In this document: piece after piece, positions 31,351 through 42,627 of the stretch
How the letters are laid out: the number at the start of each line of letters is the position of its first letter
How positions within the stretch are numbered: position 1 is the stretch's first letter
NCBI RefSeq assembly: GCF_001441615.1
Contig: NZ_LAXJ01000002.1
Span: forward strand, 1-64,000
Direction of reading: 5' to 3'
DNA: 64,000 nt
Origin: Roseovarius atlanticus
GTDB lineage: Bacteria > Pseudomonadota > Alphaproteobacteria > Rhodobacterales > Rhodobacteraceae
Notes under the pieces: generated by a model
What the model saw: only the letters and a program-made list of their open reading frames with translations
Database searches by the model: none
What the model was told of the DNA's origin: nothing
Program-made: the position numbers and the translations under genes

Positions 31351-31614
31351 ATGTATCTCAAGAAGGTCGAAGGCCTCCGCGCCGTGACGCTGCCCGACGG
31401 GTCGGTCATGACGCGCGCGGACCTGCCGCCGCCCGACACGCAGCGATGGGTGGCGTCTCGTAAACTTCAGGTTGTCCGGGCCGTGGCGCACGGTCTGATC
31501 GCCAGGGCCGAGGCCGAGGCGATGTACCAGCTCAGCGCCGAGGAGTTTCAGGAATGGCTTGACGCCGTATCGCGTCACGGCGCGGACGGATTGAAGGTCA
31601 CGGTGTCGAAATGA
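31351..31614 (+). CDS. sciP: CtrA inhibitor SciP (DUF1153)
   Basis: SciP is a small helix-turn-helix protein that, in Caulobacter, binds CtrA or its promoters and blocks CtrA-activated transcription in G1. The 87-residue product has the DUF1153 layout: YLKKVEGLRAVTLPDGSVMT, LPPPDTQRWVASRKLQVVRA and the helix SAEEFQEWLDAVSRHGADGL (conserved in the family). It sits 106 bp upstream of ctrA on the same strand, so regulator and target are adjacent. Confidence 0.92.
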   Translation: MYLKKVEGLRAVTLPDGSVMTRADLPPPDTQRWVASRKLQVVRAVAHGLIARAEAEAMYQLSAEEFQEWLDAVSRHGADGLKVTVSK

Positions 31615-31655
31615 ATCGACAACCTGAGGTGGAAAACGCTATTTGTTCTCTTGGA

Positions 31656-31671
31656 GTAACCAGCGGTTAAC
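31656..31671 (+). promoter_or_regulatory. CtrA-like box upstream of ctrA (autoregulation)
   Basis: GTAA-CCAGCGG-TTAAC differs from TTAA-N7-TTAAC only at the first base and ends 49 bp before the ctrA ATG. CtrA controls its own promoters in other alphaproteobacteria, which supports the call. Confidence 0.6.
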
Positions 31672-31720
31672 CAATTTTCGGGAAGGTTGGACGAGACAAA
31701 GCTACCAGCGGAGATGGAAC

Positions 31721-32443
31721 ATGCGCGTCCTTTTGGTCGAAGACGACCCGAACACCTCGAAAAGCATCGAGTTGATGCTGACCCATGCCAACCTCAACGT
31801 GTACAGCACGGACCTTGGCGAGGAAGGGATCGATCTGGCCAAGCTTTACGATTACGACCTGATCCTTCTCGATCTGGGCCTGCCGGACATGAACGGGCAC
31901 GAGGTGCTGCGGCAACTCAGGCTTGCGCGGATCGACACGCCGATCCTGATCCTGTCGGGGGCCGACGACACCGAGAACAAGATCAAGGGCTTCGGCTTTG
32001 GCGCCGACGACTATCTGACCAAGCCGTTCCACCGCGAGGAGCTGGTGGCGCGGATCCACGCGATCATCCGCCGCTCCAAGGGGCATTCGCAGTCGATGAT
32101 CCGCACCGGCAAGGTGAACGTGAACCTCGACGCAAAGACGGTAGATGTGGCTGGCAAGACCGTGCACCTGACGGGCAAGGAATACCAGATGCTGGAACTA
32201 CTGAGCCTGCGCAAGGGCACGACGCTGACGAAAGAAATGTTCCTTAACCATTTGTACGGCGGCATGGACGAGCCGGAGCTGAAGATCATCGACGTGTTCA
32301 TCTGCAAGCTGCGCAAGAAGCTGGCCGAGGCGACGGGCGGCGACAATTACATCGAAACAGTCTGGGGCCGCGGCTATGTGCTGCGCGATCCGGACCCGAC
32401 CGAGGGGAAAGGCGACGGCCCGCGGCTCGCCGTAGGCGCGTGA
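31721..32443 (+). CDS. ctrA: Cell-cycle response regulator CtrA
   Basis: CtrA is an OmpR-type response regulator that controls motility, gene transfer agents and, in some lineages, replication. The 240-residue protein has the receiver domain ([17 protein letters not shown], phosphoacceptor Asp in [13 protein letters not shown], the switch LSGADD and KPF) and a winged-helix domain ([31 protein letters not shown]). GGAGATGGAAC precedes the ATG at 31721. Upstream there are sciP and a CtrA-like box. Confidence 0.98.
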   Translation: MRVLLVEDDPNTSKSIELMLTHANLNVYSTDLGEEGIDLAKLYDYDLILLDLGLPDMNGHEVLRQLRLARIDTPILILSGADDTENKIKGFGFGADDYLTKPFHREELVARIHAIIRRSKGHSQSMIRTGKVNVNLDAKTVDVAGKTVHLTGKEYQMLELLSLRKGTTLTKEMFLNHLYGGMDEPELKIIDVFICKLRKKLAEATGGDNYIETVWGRGYVLRDPDPTEGKGDGPRLAVGA

Positions 32444-32463
32444 GCGCCGGTTGGCAATAGTGA

Positions 32464-32727
32464 TCAGGCCGTTCCGATGCGGCAGGCGTGTCGCATCACA
32501 CCGGGCACATACGCTTGGCCTGACGCAACTTCGGGCTTTATCTCTGCACGTTTCCTGACCGGGTCCGGCATCAGCGCCGGGCCCGTTTCCTTTGCGAGCA
32601 CGAGGTCGGAATATCGGGCATTCAAGACGGCAGCGGCGTAGCGGTACCAGGGATCGGCTGCGCCTGCTCGACCATCAAGTGAAATCGGCAATTCAGCTTC
32701 GGTGCGAAAGGCTTTAACACGTCCCAT
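32464..32727 (-). CDS. Possible hypothetical protein (87 residues) between ctrA and ligA
   Basis: The only feature I find in the 319-bp gap between ctrA and ligA is an open frame on the minus strand starting MGRVKAFRTEAELPISLDG. Its composition is protein-like (WYRYAAAVLNARYSDLVLAK), but third-position GC by my rough count is near 57 percent, far below its neighbours. No Shine-Dalgarno is visible. It may be an acquired or decaying gene, or chance. A GC-rich hairpin (GGGCCCGGCGC and facing bases, near 32566-32590) lies inside it. Confidence 0.3.
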   Translation of the reverse strand: MGRVKAFRTEAELPISLDGRAGAADPWYRYAAAVLNARYSDLVLAKETGPALMPDPVRKRAEIKPEVASGQAYVPGVMRHACRIGTA

Positions 32728-32729
32728 AA

Positions 32730-36970
<4,241 letters not shown>

Positions 36971-36984
36971 GGCCGCCGCGCCGC

Positions 36985-37233
36985 TCAGAAGAAATCGAAA
37001 TGATCGGTCATCGTGAAATCCGAGACCGGCTCAGGCTCTGGCGCCACGTCCATATCGTCGCTGCCTGACCCGCCTGTCTGATAGCTGCTTATCAGGATAT
37101 CTGACAACTCGTACGCGGTTTCATCGGTGGGCTCCGAAGCCTTGAAATCGAAACTGTCACGCACGTCCTCGCGCTGAACCGGGGTGCCGAAAGAAACGAG
37201 GTCGCTCCACTTCTTGTGATCCTTGTCCGCCAT
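36985..37233 (-). CDS. Hypothetical acidic protein (82 residues)
   Basis: The product (MADKDHKKWSDLVSFGTPVQ and onward) is acidic, contains DDMDVAPEPEPVSDF, and ends in DHFDFF. It has no membrane segment or known motif and looks partly disordered. An AGAGGA-like Shine-Dalgarno stands before the ATG. It converges on recG and is divergent from the SOS-box unit at 37369. I do not recognise the family. Confidence 0.6.
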   Translation of the reverse strand: MADKDHKKWSDLVSFGTPVQREDVRDSFDFKASEPTDETAYELSDILISSYQTGGSGSDDMDVAPEPEPVSDFTMTDHFDFF

Positions 37234-37368
37234 TTTCCATGTCCTCTTGCGTTGAAATTTGTAACTGGAAGTCGCCGCCGGCCTGCGAAAGGTTCAAAGA
37301 AAAATTGCAGCCAGATAAGCGCTATTTATCAAAGGCTTGAGCGCTTAATTCCACAAAAGTTCGCAAAT

Positions 37369-37383
37369 GTTCTTATAAAGTTC
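37369..37383 (+). promoter_or_regulatory. LexA (SOS) box before a 40-residue membrane protein gene
   Basis: GTTC-TTATAAA-GTTC is an exact match to GTTC-N7-GTTC. A further GTTC at 37359-37362 lies 10 bases earlier, giving three half-sites about one helical turn apart. The box ends 67 bp before the ATG of the small gene at 37451. Confidence 0.75.
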
Positions 37384-37450
37384 TTTACAAATGGTTTCCA
37401 AAATGAGAACAAAGGGGCAACAGAAGTTCACGGCACCAAGGAGCCAACCG

Positions 37451-37573
37451 ATGCTGACCCAGATCAAGACCGCTGCCAAACGCTCTGCCGACACTCTGCT
37501 CGGTGATTTCATCGGCGGTGCGGCGCTGGTCGTCACGCTGGTGGGCGGGCTCTACCTTCCGGGACTGATGTAA
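37451..37573 (+). CDS. Putative SOS-regulated small membrane protein (40 residues)
   Basis: The product has a basic N-terminus (MLTQIKTAAKRSADTLLGDF) and one hydrophobic helix (IGGAALVVTLVGGLYLPGLM). AAGGAG stands eight bases before the ATG. A perfect LexA box lies upstream, and a very strong terminator ends the unit at 37747. By analogy with the SOS-induced, single-helix division inhibitor SidA of Caulobacter, it could act on the divisome or membrane during DNA damage. This is inference; there is no sequence match that I can claim. Confidence 0.65.
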   Translation: MLTQIKTAAKRSADTLLGDFIGGAALVVTLVGGLYLPGLM

Positions 37574-37611
37574 CCGTTTCTGCCTGCGTATATCCCTTGC
37601 GCGTCGCGCTT

Positions 37612-37680
37612 GCGTCTCCTGTCCCCTGACGCGGCCTGATACTGTCCCCTTTGTCCGGGGTGTTGCCTCTTCCCCGGACA
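37612..37680 (+). ncRNA. Hairpin-rich 3' region or small RNA downstream of the SOS small gene
   Basis: Hairpin 1 has arms GCGTC (37612-37616) and GACGC (37628-37632) with the C-rich loop TCCTGTCCCCT. Hairpin 2 has 9-bp arms TGTCCGGGG (37652-37660) and CCCCGGACA (37672-37680). CTGTCCCCT occurs twice, once in the first loop and once between the hairpins. Exposed C-rich loops could pair with Shine-Dalgarno-like G-rich RNA. Whether it is only a 3' UTR or is processed into a small RNA cannot be told from sequence. Confidence 0.35.
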
Positions 37681-37710
37681 CGACGCGCCAAAGCGGATCA
37701 CGCATTCCTT

Positions 37711-37747
37711 CCGCCGCCGCTGTTCCAGCGTGCGGCGGTTTTTTTTT
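37711..37747 (+). terminator. Strong Rho-independent terminator
   Basis: A 12-bp stem (CCGCCGC then CGCTG at 37711-37722; CAGCG, a bulged T, GCGGCGG at 37726-37738) closes the loop TTC and is followed by nine T residues. This is the strongest terminator in the window and ends the unit that starts at the SOS box. Confidence 0.92.
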
Positions 37748-37758
37748 GCGTGCGTCCC

Positions 37759-37790
37759 GCCCCAGATTATTCGTACGAAGTATCTGGGGC
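37759..37790 (+). repeat. 32-bp palindrome upstream of the cation efflux gene
   Basis: Arms GCCCCAGAT and ATCTGGGGC surround the core TTCGTACGAA with a two-base mismatch between arm and core (TA against GT). The core is the same as in the palindrome after the efflux gene. It lies about 58 bp before the ATG and could be an operator or a mobile palindrome. Confidence 0.65.
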
Positions 37791-37847
37791 ACGCTTGATT
37801 GCGGGCACGTGCGCCACGTGACAGGTTGCGCGCACAAGGAGACCGCA

Positions 37848-38714
37848 ATGCACGACCACGCCCACGGGCACAGCCACGTTCCGAAGAAGGAACGCACCAT
37901 CGCCATCGCGGCAGCCCTGACAGGGGGCTTCATGCTGGCCGAACTCGTGGGCGGGATCCTATCGGGCTCGCTGGCACTCTTGGCCGATGCGGGGCACATG
38001 CTGACCGATTTCGCCTCGCTGATGCTGGCCTGGTTCGCCTTTCGCATCGCCCGGCGGCCGGCAGACTGGAAGCGGACCTATGGATATGACCGGTTCTCGG
38101 TGCTGGCGGCCTTCGTCAACGGCCTGACGCTGTTCGCAATCGCGCTCTGGATCGTGATCGAGGCGGTGCGGCGGCTGGCGCAACCGGTCGAGGTGCTGGG
38201 CGGGCTGATGCTGTGGGTGGCGCTGGCGGGGCTGGTGGTGAATATCGTCAGCTTCTGGGTGCTGACGCGCGAGGACAGTGACAACCTGAACATCCGCGCC
38301 GCAGCATTGCACGTGGCGGGGGACCTGCTGGGCTCCGTCGCGGCTATCGTCGCCTCGCTGGTGATCCTGTGGACAGGCTGGATGCCCATCGACCCGATCC
38401 TTTCGGTGCTGGTGGCGGTGATCATCCTGCGCTCGGCGCTGAAAGTGGTGCGTGAAAGCGGGCACATCCTGCTCGAGGGCGCGCCCGGCGGGTTCGACCG
38501 GCGCGAGGTGGCCGAGGCACTGACGCGCGACGTGCCGGGCGTGGCCGAGGTCAGCCACGTTCATGCCTGGCAGGTTACGCAGGAGCGCCCCATGGCGACG
38601 CTGGACCTGTCGGTGAGCGACGGGCACGATGCCGAGACGGTCAAACAGGCGGTGCGTGACAGGCTGCGCGAAGACTACGGCGTGGATCACGCGACGATCG
38701 AAGTGGTGCGCTGA
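37848..38714 (+). CDS. czcD: Cation diffusion facilitator (zinc efflux, CzcD/ZitB type)
   Basis: A 288-residue inner-membrane proton-coupled metal exporter. The N-terminus is histidine-rich (MHDHAHGHSH). Six membrane helices carry the metal sites LLADAGHMLTDF and ALHVAGDLLGSV, i.e. the HD/HD pairs typical of zinc transporters. The cytoplasmic C-terminal domain has VSHVHAWQVT. AAGGAG precedes the ATG at 37848. Palindromes with the core TTCGTACGAA flank the gene on both sides. Confidence 0.9.
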   Translation: MHDHAHGHSHVPKKERTIAIAAALTGGFMLAELVGGILSGSLALLADAGHMLTDFASLMLAWFAFRIARRPADWKRTYGYDRFSVLAAFVNGLTLFAIALWIVIEAVRRLAQPVEVLGGLMLWVALAGLVVNIVSFWVLTREDSDNLNIRAAALHVAGDLLGSVAAIVASLVILWTGWMPIDPILSVLVAVIILRSALKVVRESGHILLEGAPGGFDRREVAEALTRDVPGVAEVSHVHAWQVTQERPMATLDLSVSDGHDAETVKQAVRDRLREDYGVDHATIEVVR

Positions 38715-38716
38715 CA

Positions 38717-38738
38717 AGAGTCTTCGTACGAAGACTCT
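38717..38738 (+). repeat. 22-bp perfect palindrome between convergent genes
   Basis: Half-site AGAGTCTTCGT and its exact complement meet at 38727/38728. It fills the space between the czcD stop (38714) and the stop of the minus-strand scaffold gene (38738). It may form a bidirectional stem-loop that terminates both transcripts, though no T-tract is present. Confidence 0.75.
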
Positions 38739-39184
38739 CAGGCGGTGGCGCGGGCCTCTTCCATCGCCTCGGTCGCGGCCTCGAGCGTCAGCAGAATGGA
38801 CGCATGGCGGTTCTTGTAATCCTGCGCCGGGCGCAGCACTTCCAGCCCGTCAAAGGGTGACGGAGGCGTCGGTCCGTCGGATTTCAGCATGGCCTTCAGC
38901 GCGTCGCGCGCCTCGACCACCTGGGGATAGGTGCAGCCGATGATCGCGCCGCCCACCACGCTGGCCGCCGCTTGCCCCAGCGCACAGGCCTTGACCTCGG
39001 CGGCATAGTCGGTGATCCGGTCGCCGTCGGTTTTCAGGTCCACCGTCACGGTCGAGCCACACAGCGGCGCGCGGCGCTTGACCGTCGCCTCCGGCGCATC
39101 CAGCCGCCCGTGATGCGGGATGTCGGCGGCCAGTTCCAGGATCCGCGCGGAGTAAAGCTTGATCAGGTCGGTCTCGCCGCTCAT
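38738..39184 (-). CDS. Iron-sulfur cluster assembly scaffold (NifU/IscU N-terminal family)
   Basis: A 148-residue protein of the IscU/SufU-like family on which Fe-S clusters are built. Two ligand-type cysteines are in APLCGSTVTVDL and VKACALGQAAAS. The place of the third canonical cysteine is taken by KNRHASILL, although another cysteine lies in IIGCTYPQ. AAAGGG precedes the ATG at 39184. No isc or suf genes are near, so it may be a specialised or alternative scaffold. Confidence 0.85.
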   Translation of the reverse strand: MSGETDLIKLYSARILELAADIPHHGRLDAPEATVKRRAPLCGSTVTVDLKTDGDRITDYAAEVKACALGQAAASVVGGAIIGCTYPQVVEARDALKAMLKSDGPTPPSPFDGLEVLRPAQDYKNRHASILLTLEAATEAMEEARATA

Positions 39185-39251
39185 GGCTTTCCCTTTCGTC
39201 GTTGACCCCATAGATAAGGGCTGACACCGTCAAGGCAAAAGGTTTTCTGAC

Positions 39252-39614
39252 ATGGAGTTCGATGTTTCCAGCTTGCGCTTCAACGACCAGGGCCTGATCC
39301 CGGCCATCGCGCAAGATGCGGCCAGCGGCGAGGTCTTGATGATGGCGTGGATGAATGCCGAGGCCGTGGCCCGAACGCTGGAGACGGGCCGCGTCACCTA
39401 TTGGAGCCGTTCGCGCCAAGCCTTCTGGGTCAAGGGAGAGACGTCGGGGCACATACAGAAACTGGTGGACTTCCGGGTGGATTGCGACCGCGACTGCCTG
39501 CTGGTGTTGGTCGACCAGACAGGGCCGGCTTGTCACACCAACCGGCGCAGCTGTTTCTATACCGGCGTGCAGGACGGATTGGAGGTCGAGCTTATGGAAC
39601 CCGTCACGCCGTGA
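39252..39614 (+). CDS. hisI: Phosphoribosyl-AMP cyclohydrolase
   Basis: HisI opens the ring of phosphoribosyl-AMP in histidine synthesis. The 120-residue protein shows ARTLETGRVTYWSRSR, WVKGETSGH, the zinc cysteines DCDRDC and the closing GPACHTNRRSCFY, all hallmark blocks. It is the single-domain form without HisE. It stands apart from other his genes. The structured repeat copy B follows its stop. Confidence 0.97.
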   Translation: MEFDVSSLRFNDQGLIPAIAQDAASGEVLMMAWMNAEAVARTLETGRVTYWSRSRQAFWVKGETSGHIQKLVDFRVDCDRDCLLVLVDQTGPACHTNRRSCFYTGVQDGLEVELMEPVTP

Positions 39615-39632
39615 GTATTTTTGGAACAGAAG
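39613..39632 (+). repeat. Short AT-rich downstream motif, copy 1
   Basis: GAGTATTTTTGGAACAGAAG follows the hisI stop codon directly. A related block (GGGATATTTTCAGCCAGAAG) stands at 50116-50135 downstream of rpsI. They share the T-run and CAGAAG at the same spacing. I believe similar blocks are common after Rhodobacteraceae genes, but I could not check that here. Confidence 0.4.
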
Positions 39633-39742
39633 CATTTCGCCTTTAACCTGGGCCATCAGCTAAAGGCGAAATGCGTGCAACGATTGTGTGCTGCGAGGCG
39701 TCTCGCGACAAGCTGCACATCAGGTTTATCGCGAAACGCTTT
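39632..39742 (+). repeat. Structured intergenic repeat, copy B
   Basis: A perfect 14-bp stem (GCATTTCGCCTTTA at 39632-39645, TAAAGGCGAAATGC at 39661-39674) closes the loop ACCTGGGCCATCAGC. GCGTGCAA (39673-39680), AAGCTG (39710-39715), CAGGTTT (39721-39727) and ACGC (39736-39739) follow. Spacing between blocks is the same as in copy A: five, 29 and five bases. The stem differs from copy A by paired changes, so base pairing is kept. TCGCGA at 39703-39708 and 39728-39733 can also pair. Confidence 0.7.
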
Positions 39743-39760
39743 AGTGAAGGTTTAGGCGCG

Positions 39761-40600
39761 TCACAGCCCGACCATGGCGCGAATATCCGCCGGGGTCTTT
39801 CCGGCCGCGCGATAGGTGGCGATGCTGCGCGCGTCGTCGCGCTTGGCCAGGCGTTTGCCATGCTCGTTGCGGATCAGCCGGTGGTGGTGATACCGCGGGA
39901 TCGCGTGGCCCAGAAGGCTCAGCAGGATGACCTGTATCGGCGTGAACCCGAACAGGTCTTCGCCGCGTACGACATCGGTGATCTTCTGGCTGATATCGTC
40001 CAGCGCCGAGGCCAGGAAATAGGCCACGATATCCTCGCCCTTGCGGCTGAGGACGATGTCGCCGATCTCGGCCAGCGCATGGTCAGGGTCGATCCGGTGC
40101 GTGCCGACATGGGCCGGGCCGGTTTCCTCGAACTCTGGGTAGATCCCGACGAACTGCGCCAGTGCCCGGTCCAGGTGCAGGCGCAGCGCGTCGCCGGGCT
40201 GGCGGCTGGTCATGTCGCGGCGCTTGCAGGTGCCGGGATAGACCTCGTGGGTGACACCCTCCTGCGGCGCGGCGAGCGCGGCCTGGATCTGGCTGCGGGA
40301 ACACGAGCAGGGATAGAGCAGGCCCATCGCCTCTAACCGCTCAAGCGCCGGGTCATAGCTGCGCAGCTGCTCGGATTGGCGCAAGACGGGCTCATCCCAG
40401 GTCAGGCCCAGCCACGTGAGGTCGTCAAGGATCTGCGCATCCCATTCCGGCTTGCTGCGTTGCAGGTCTGTGTCTTCCATCCGCAAGAGAAACGCGCCGT
40501 CGCGGGCGCGCGCCATGTCGTGCCCCAAGATCGCCGAGTAGGCGTGACCCAGGTGCAGCGGGCCCGTGGGAGATGGCGCAAATCTTGTTCTGAAAGTCAC
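39761..40600 (-). CDS. gluQ: Glutamyl-Q tRNA(Asp) synthetase
   Basis: GluQ-RS glutamylates the queuosine base of tRNA-Asp. It is a 279-residue paralogue of the GluRS catalytic core without an anticodon-binding domain. It has FAPSPTGPLHLGHAYSA (HIGH motif as HLGH), zinc-binding cysteines in YPCSCSRSQI and YPGTCKRR, and a KMSKS-like HGKRLAKRDD. Its ATG overlaps the stop of the upstream methyltransferase gene by four bases. Confidence 0.95.
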   Translation of the reverse strand: MTFRTRFAPSPTGPLHLGHAYSAILGHDMARARDGAFLLRMEDTDLQRSKPEWDAQILDDLTWLGLTWDEPVLRQSEQLRSYDPALERLEAMGLLYPCSCSRSQIQAALAAPQEGVTHEVYPGTCKRRDMTSRQPGDALRLHLDRALAQFVGIYPEFEETGPAHVGTHRIDPDHALAEIGDIVLSRKGEDIVAYFLASALDDISQKITDVVRGEDLFGFTPIQVILLSLLGHAIPRYHHHRLIRNEHGKRLAKRDDARSIATYRAAGKTPADIRAMVGL

Positions 40601-41211
40601 GCTTTTTCAATGATATAGACGGTGGACTTTATGTTCTGTCCGGGCAGGTGCGGCCCGTGTTCGCGAAACAAGAGGCGCGCCGCGCCACAATCGAGCCAGC
40701 CGTTCAACGCGCCCTCGTACTGCCGGTCGGCCAGCGCGTGGTCGTTCAGGCTGAACCCCAGCAAGCCGCCCTTGGGCAGCGCGTGCATCACCAGGTCGAG
40801 GGTCGAGGCCGGGGCCGCGCCTGTGCCGATCACGCCGATGCAGGTGATGGCCTCGTAAGCGCCCGCCGGGATCGGATCGGGGTCCGACAAGTCGATGGTT
40901 GTGAGGGTGCGATAGACGGCTTTGCGCCTTGCGCCGTCCAGCATCTCGTGGCTGGGATCCATGCCGTCGATGGTCGTGAACCCGGCCAGTTTCAACGCCA
41001 GACCGGACAGGCCCGTGCCACAGCCGTAATCTAGCAGGGGCGCCTCGGGCGACTTGTGAAACCGGAACATGGCATCGGCCACGCGGCCCGGCGTGGCATA
41101 GCCGTTCGCGGCGATTTCGGCGTCGTAACTGGCCGCCCACGCGTCATAAAGCGCGCGGGTCTCGTCGGGGTCTGCCGTGGCATAGGCCTTGTCGAAAAAG
41201 CTGTCCTGCAT
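40597..41211 (-). CDS. Class I SAM-dependent methyltransferase
   Basis: A 204-residue methyltransferase. The AdoMet-binding motif I is LLDYGCGTGLSGLAL, followed by the acidic loop DGMDPSHEMLDGAR. It resembles WBSCR27/TPR-type small methyltransferases (YDAWAASYDAEIAANGYATP at the N-terminus). Target unknown. It sits between trmFO and gluQ, both tRNA-modification genes, on the same strand, so a tRNA or small-molecule substrate is possible. Confidence 0.85.
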   Translation of the reverse strand: MQDSFFDKAYATADPDETRALYDAWAASYDAEIAANGYATPGRVADAMFRFHKSPEAPLLDYGCGTGLSGLALKLAGFTTIDGMDPSHEMLDGARRKAVYRTLTTIDLSDPDPIPAGAYEAITCIGVIGTGAAPASTLDLVMHALPKGGLLGFSLNDHALADRQYEGALNGWLDCGAARLLFREHGPHLPGQNIKSTVYIIEKA

Positions 41212-41223
41212 GAGCGCAGAAAA

Positions 41224-42588
41224 TCACACGGTTTCGGCGGCGTCCACTTCTGTTTCGGCCAGCCAGCCCGTCCAGGCCGCCTTGGCCCGGTCGGTATAGG
41301 CCTTGTAGCGGTCGCGCCGGCCCCGGCGTCCGCCCTTGAGCCCGTCGACAGGGCGGAACAGGCCGAAATTGACGTTCATCGGCTGGAACGTCTTGGCCTC
41401 GGCCCCGCCTGTGATGTGGTGGATCAGCGCGCCCATCGCCGTGTCCTGCGGCGGCGCGGGCAGGGGGCGGCCCAGGATCTCTGAGGCGGCCAGCCGCCCG
41501 GCCAGAAGGCCCATCGCGGCGGATTCGACATAGCCCTCGACGCCCGTGATCTGGCCGGCAAAGCGGATATGCGGCTTGCCGCGCAGGCGCATCTGGTCGT
41601 CCAGCAGCGTAGGCGAGTTCAGGAACGTGTTGCGGTGAATGCCCCCCAGGCGCGCGAAGCTGGCATTCTCCAGCCCGGGAATCATTTTGAAAACATCTGT
41701 TTGCGCGCCGTACTTCATCTTGGTCTGAAAGCCGACGATGTTGTAGAGCGTGCCAAGCGCGTTGTCCCGCCGCAGCTGGACCACCGCCCACGGCTTCACG
41801 TCGGGCTGGTGCGGATTGGTCAGGCCCACGGGCTTCATCGGCCCGTGCCGCAGCGTTTCGCGGCCGCGTTCGGCCATAACCTCGATGGGCAGGCAGCCAT
41901 CGAAATAGGTCGCCGTCTCGCCTTCGTGAAACTCGGTCTTGTCGGCGGCCAACAGGGCGTCGATGAAGGCCTCGTACTGGTCCTTCGTCATCGGGCAGTT
42001 GAGATAGGCGGTGCGCTCTTCCTCGGTCGCGCCCTTGTCATAGCGCGACTGCATCCACGCCTGGGACATGTCGATCGTGTCGTGATAGACGATGGGCGCG
42101 ATGGCGTCGAAAAAGGCCAGCCGGTCGGTGCCCGTCTCGGCGGCGATGGCCGCTCCCAGCCCTTGCGAGGTCAGCGGCCCGGTGGCGAAAATCCAGCGGC
42201 CATCGTCGGGCAGGGCGGTCACTTCGCCTTTCTCGATGCTGACGTTGGGATGGTCGCTCAGCCGCGCGGTGACGCCTTGGGAAAACGCCTCGCGGTCCAC
42301 GGCCAGCGCGCCGCCGGCGGGCAGGCGGTGGGTCTCGGCCATTTCCATGATCAGCCCGCCCGCGGCCCGCATTTCCCAATGCAGCAGGCCCACGGCGTTC
42401 TGCTCGTCATCGTCCGACCGGAAGGAATTGGAGCAGACCATCTCGGCCAAGTCGCCGGTCTGGTGCGCGAAGGTGCCGACCTTGGGACGCATCTCGTGGA
42501 TGACCACGCGCACGCCCATGTTGGCGGCCTGCCACGCGGCCTCGGACCCGGCCATGCCGCCGCCGACGATATGAAGTGTCTCTGTCAT
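41224..42588 (-). CDS. trmFO: Methylenetetrahydrofolate--tRNA-(uracil-5-)-methyltransferase TrmFO
   Basis: TrmFO makes 5-methyluridine-54 in tRNA using folate and FAD. The 454-residue flavoprotein opens with the dinucleotide motif [17 protein letters not shown]. It has [32 protein letters not shown], and the late [18 protein letters not shown]. It is 12 bp upstream of the methyltransferase gene and heads a tRNA-modification cluster with gluQ. Confidence 0.96.
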   Translation of the reverse strand: MTETLHIVGGGMAGSEAAWQAANMGVRVVIHEMRPKVGTFAHQTGDLAEMVCSNSFRSDDDEQNAVGLLHWEMRAAGGLIMEMAETHRLPAGGALAVDREAFSQGVTARLSDHPNVSIEKGEVTALPDDGRWIFATGPLTSQGLGAAIAAETGTDRLAFFDAIAPIVYHDTIDMSQAWMQSRYDKGATEEERTAYLNCPMTKDQYEAFIDALLAADKTEFHEGETATYFDGCLPIEVMAERGRETLRHGPMKPVGLTNPHQPDVKPWAVVQLRRDNALGTLYNIVGFQTKMKYGAQTDVFKMIPGLENASFARLGGIHRNTFLNSPTLLDDQMRLRGKPHIRFAGQITGVEGYVESAAMGLLAGRLAASEILGRPLPAPPQDTAMGALIHHITGGAEAKTFQPMNVNFGLFRPVDGLKGGRRGRRDRYKAYTDRAKAAWTGWLAETEVDAAETV

Positions 42589-42627
42589 GGCCCCGCATTT
42601 AAGCGGTCGCGGCCCGTTTGGAAAGGG

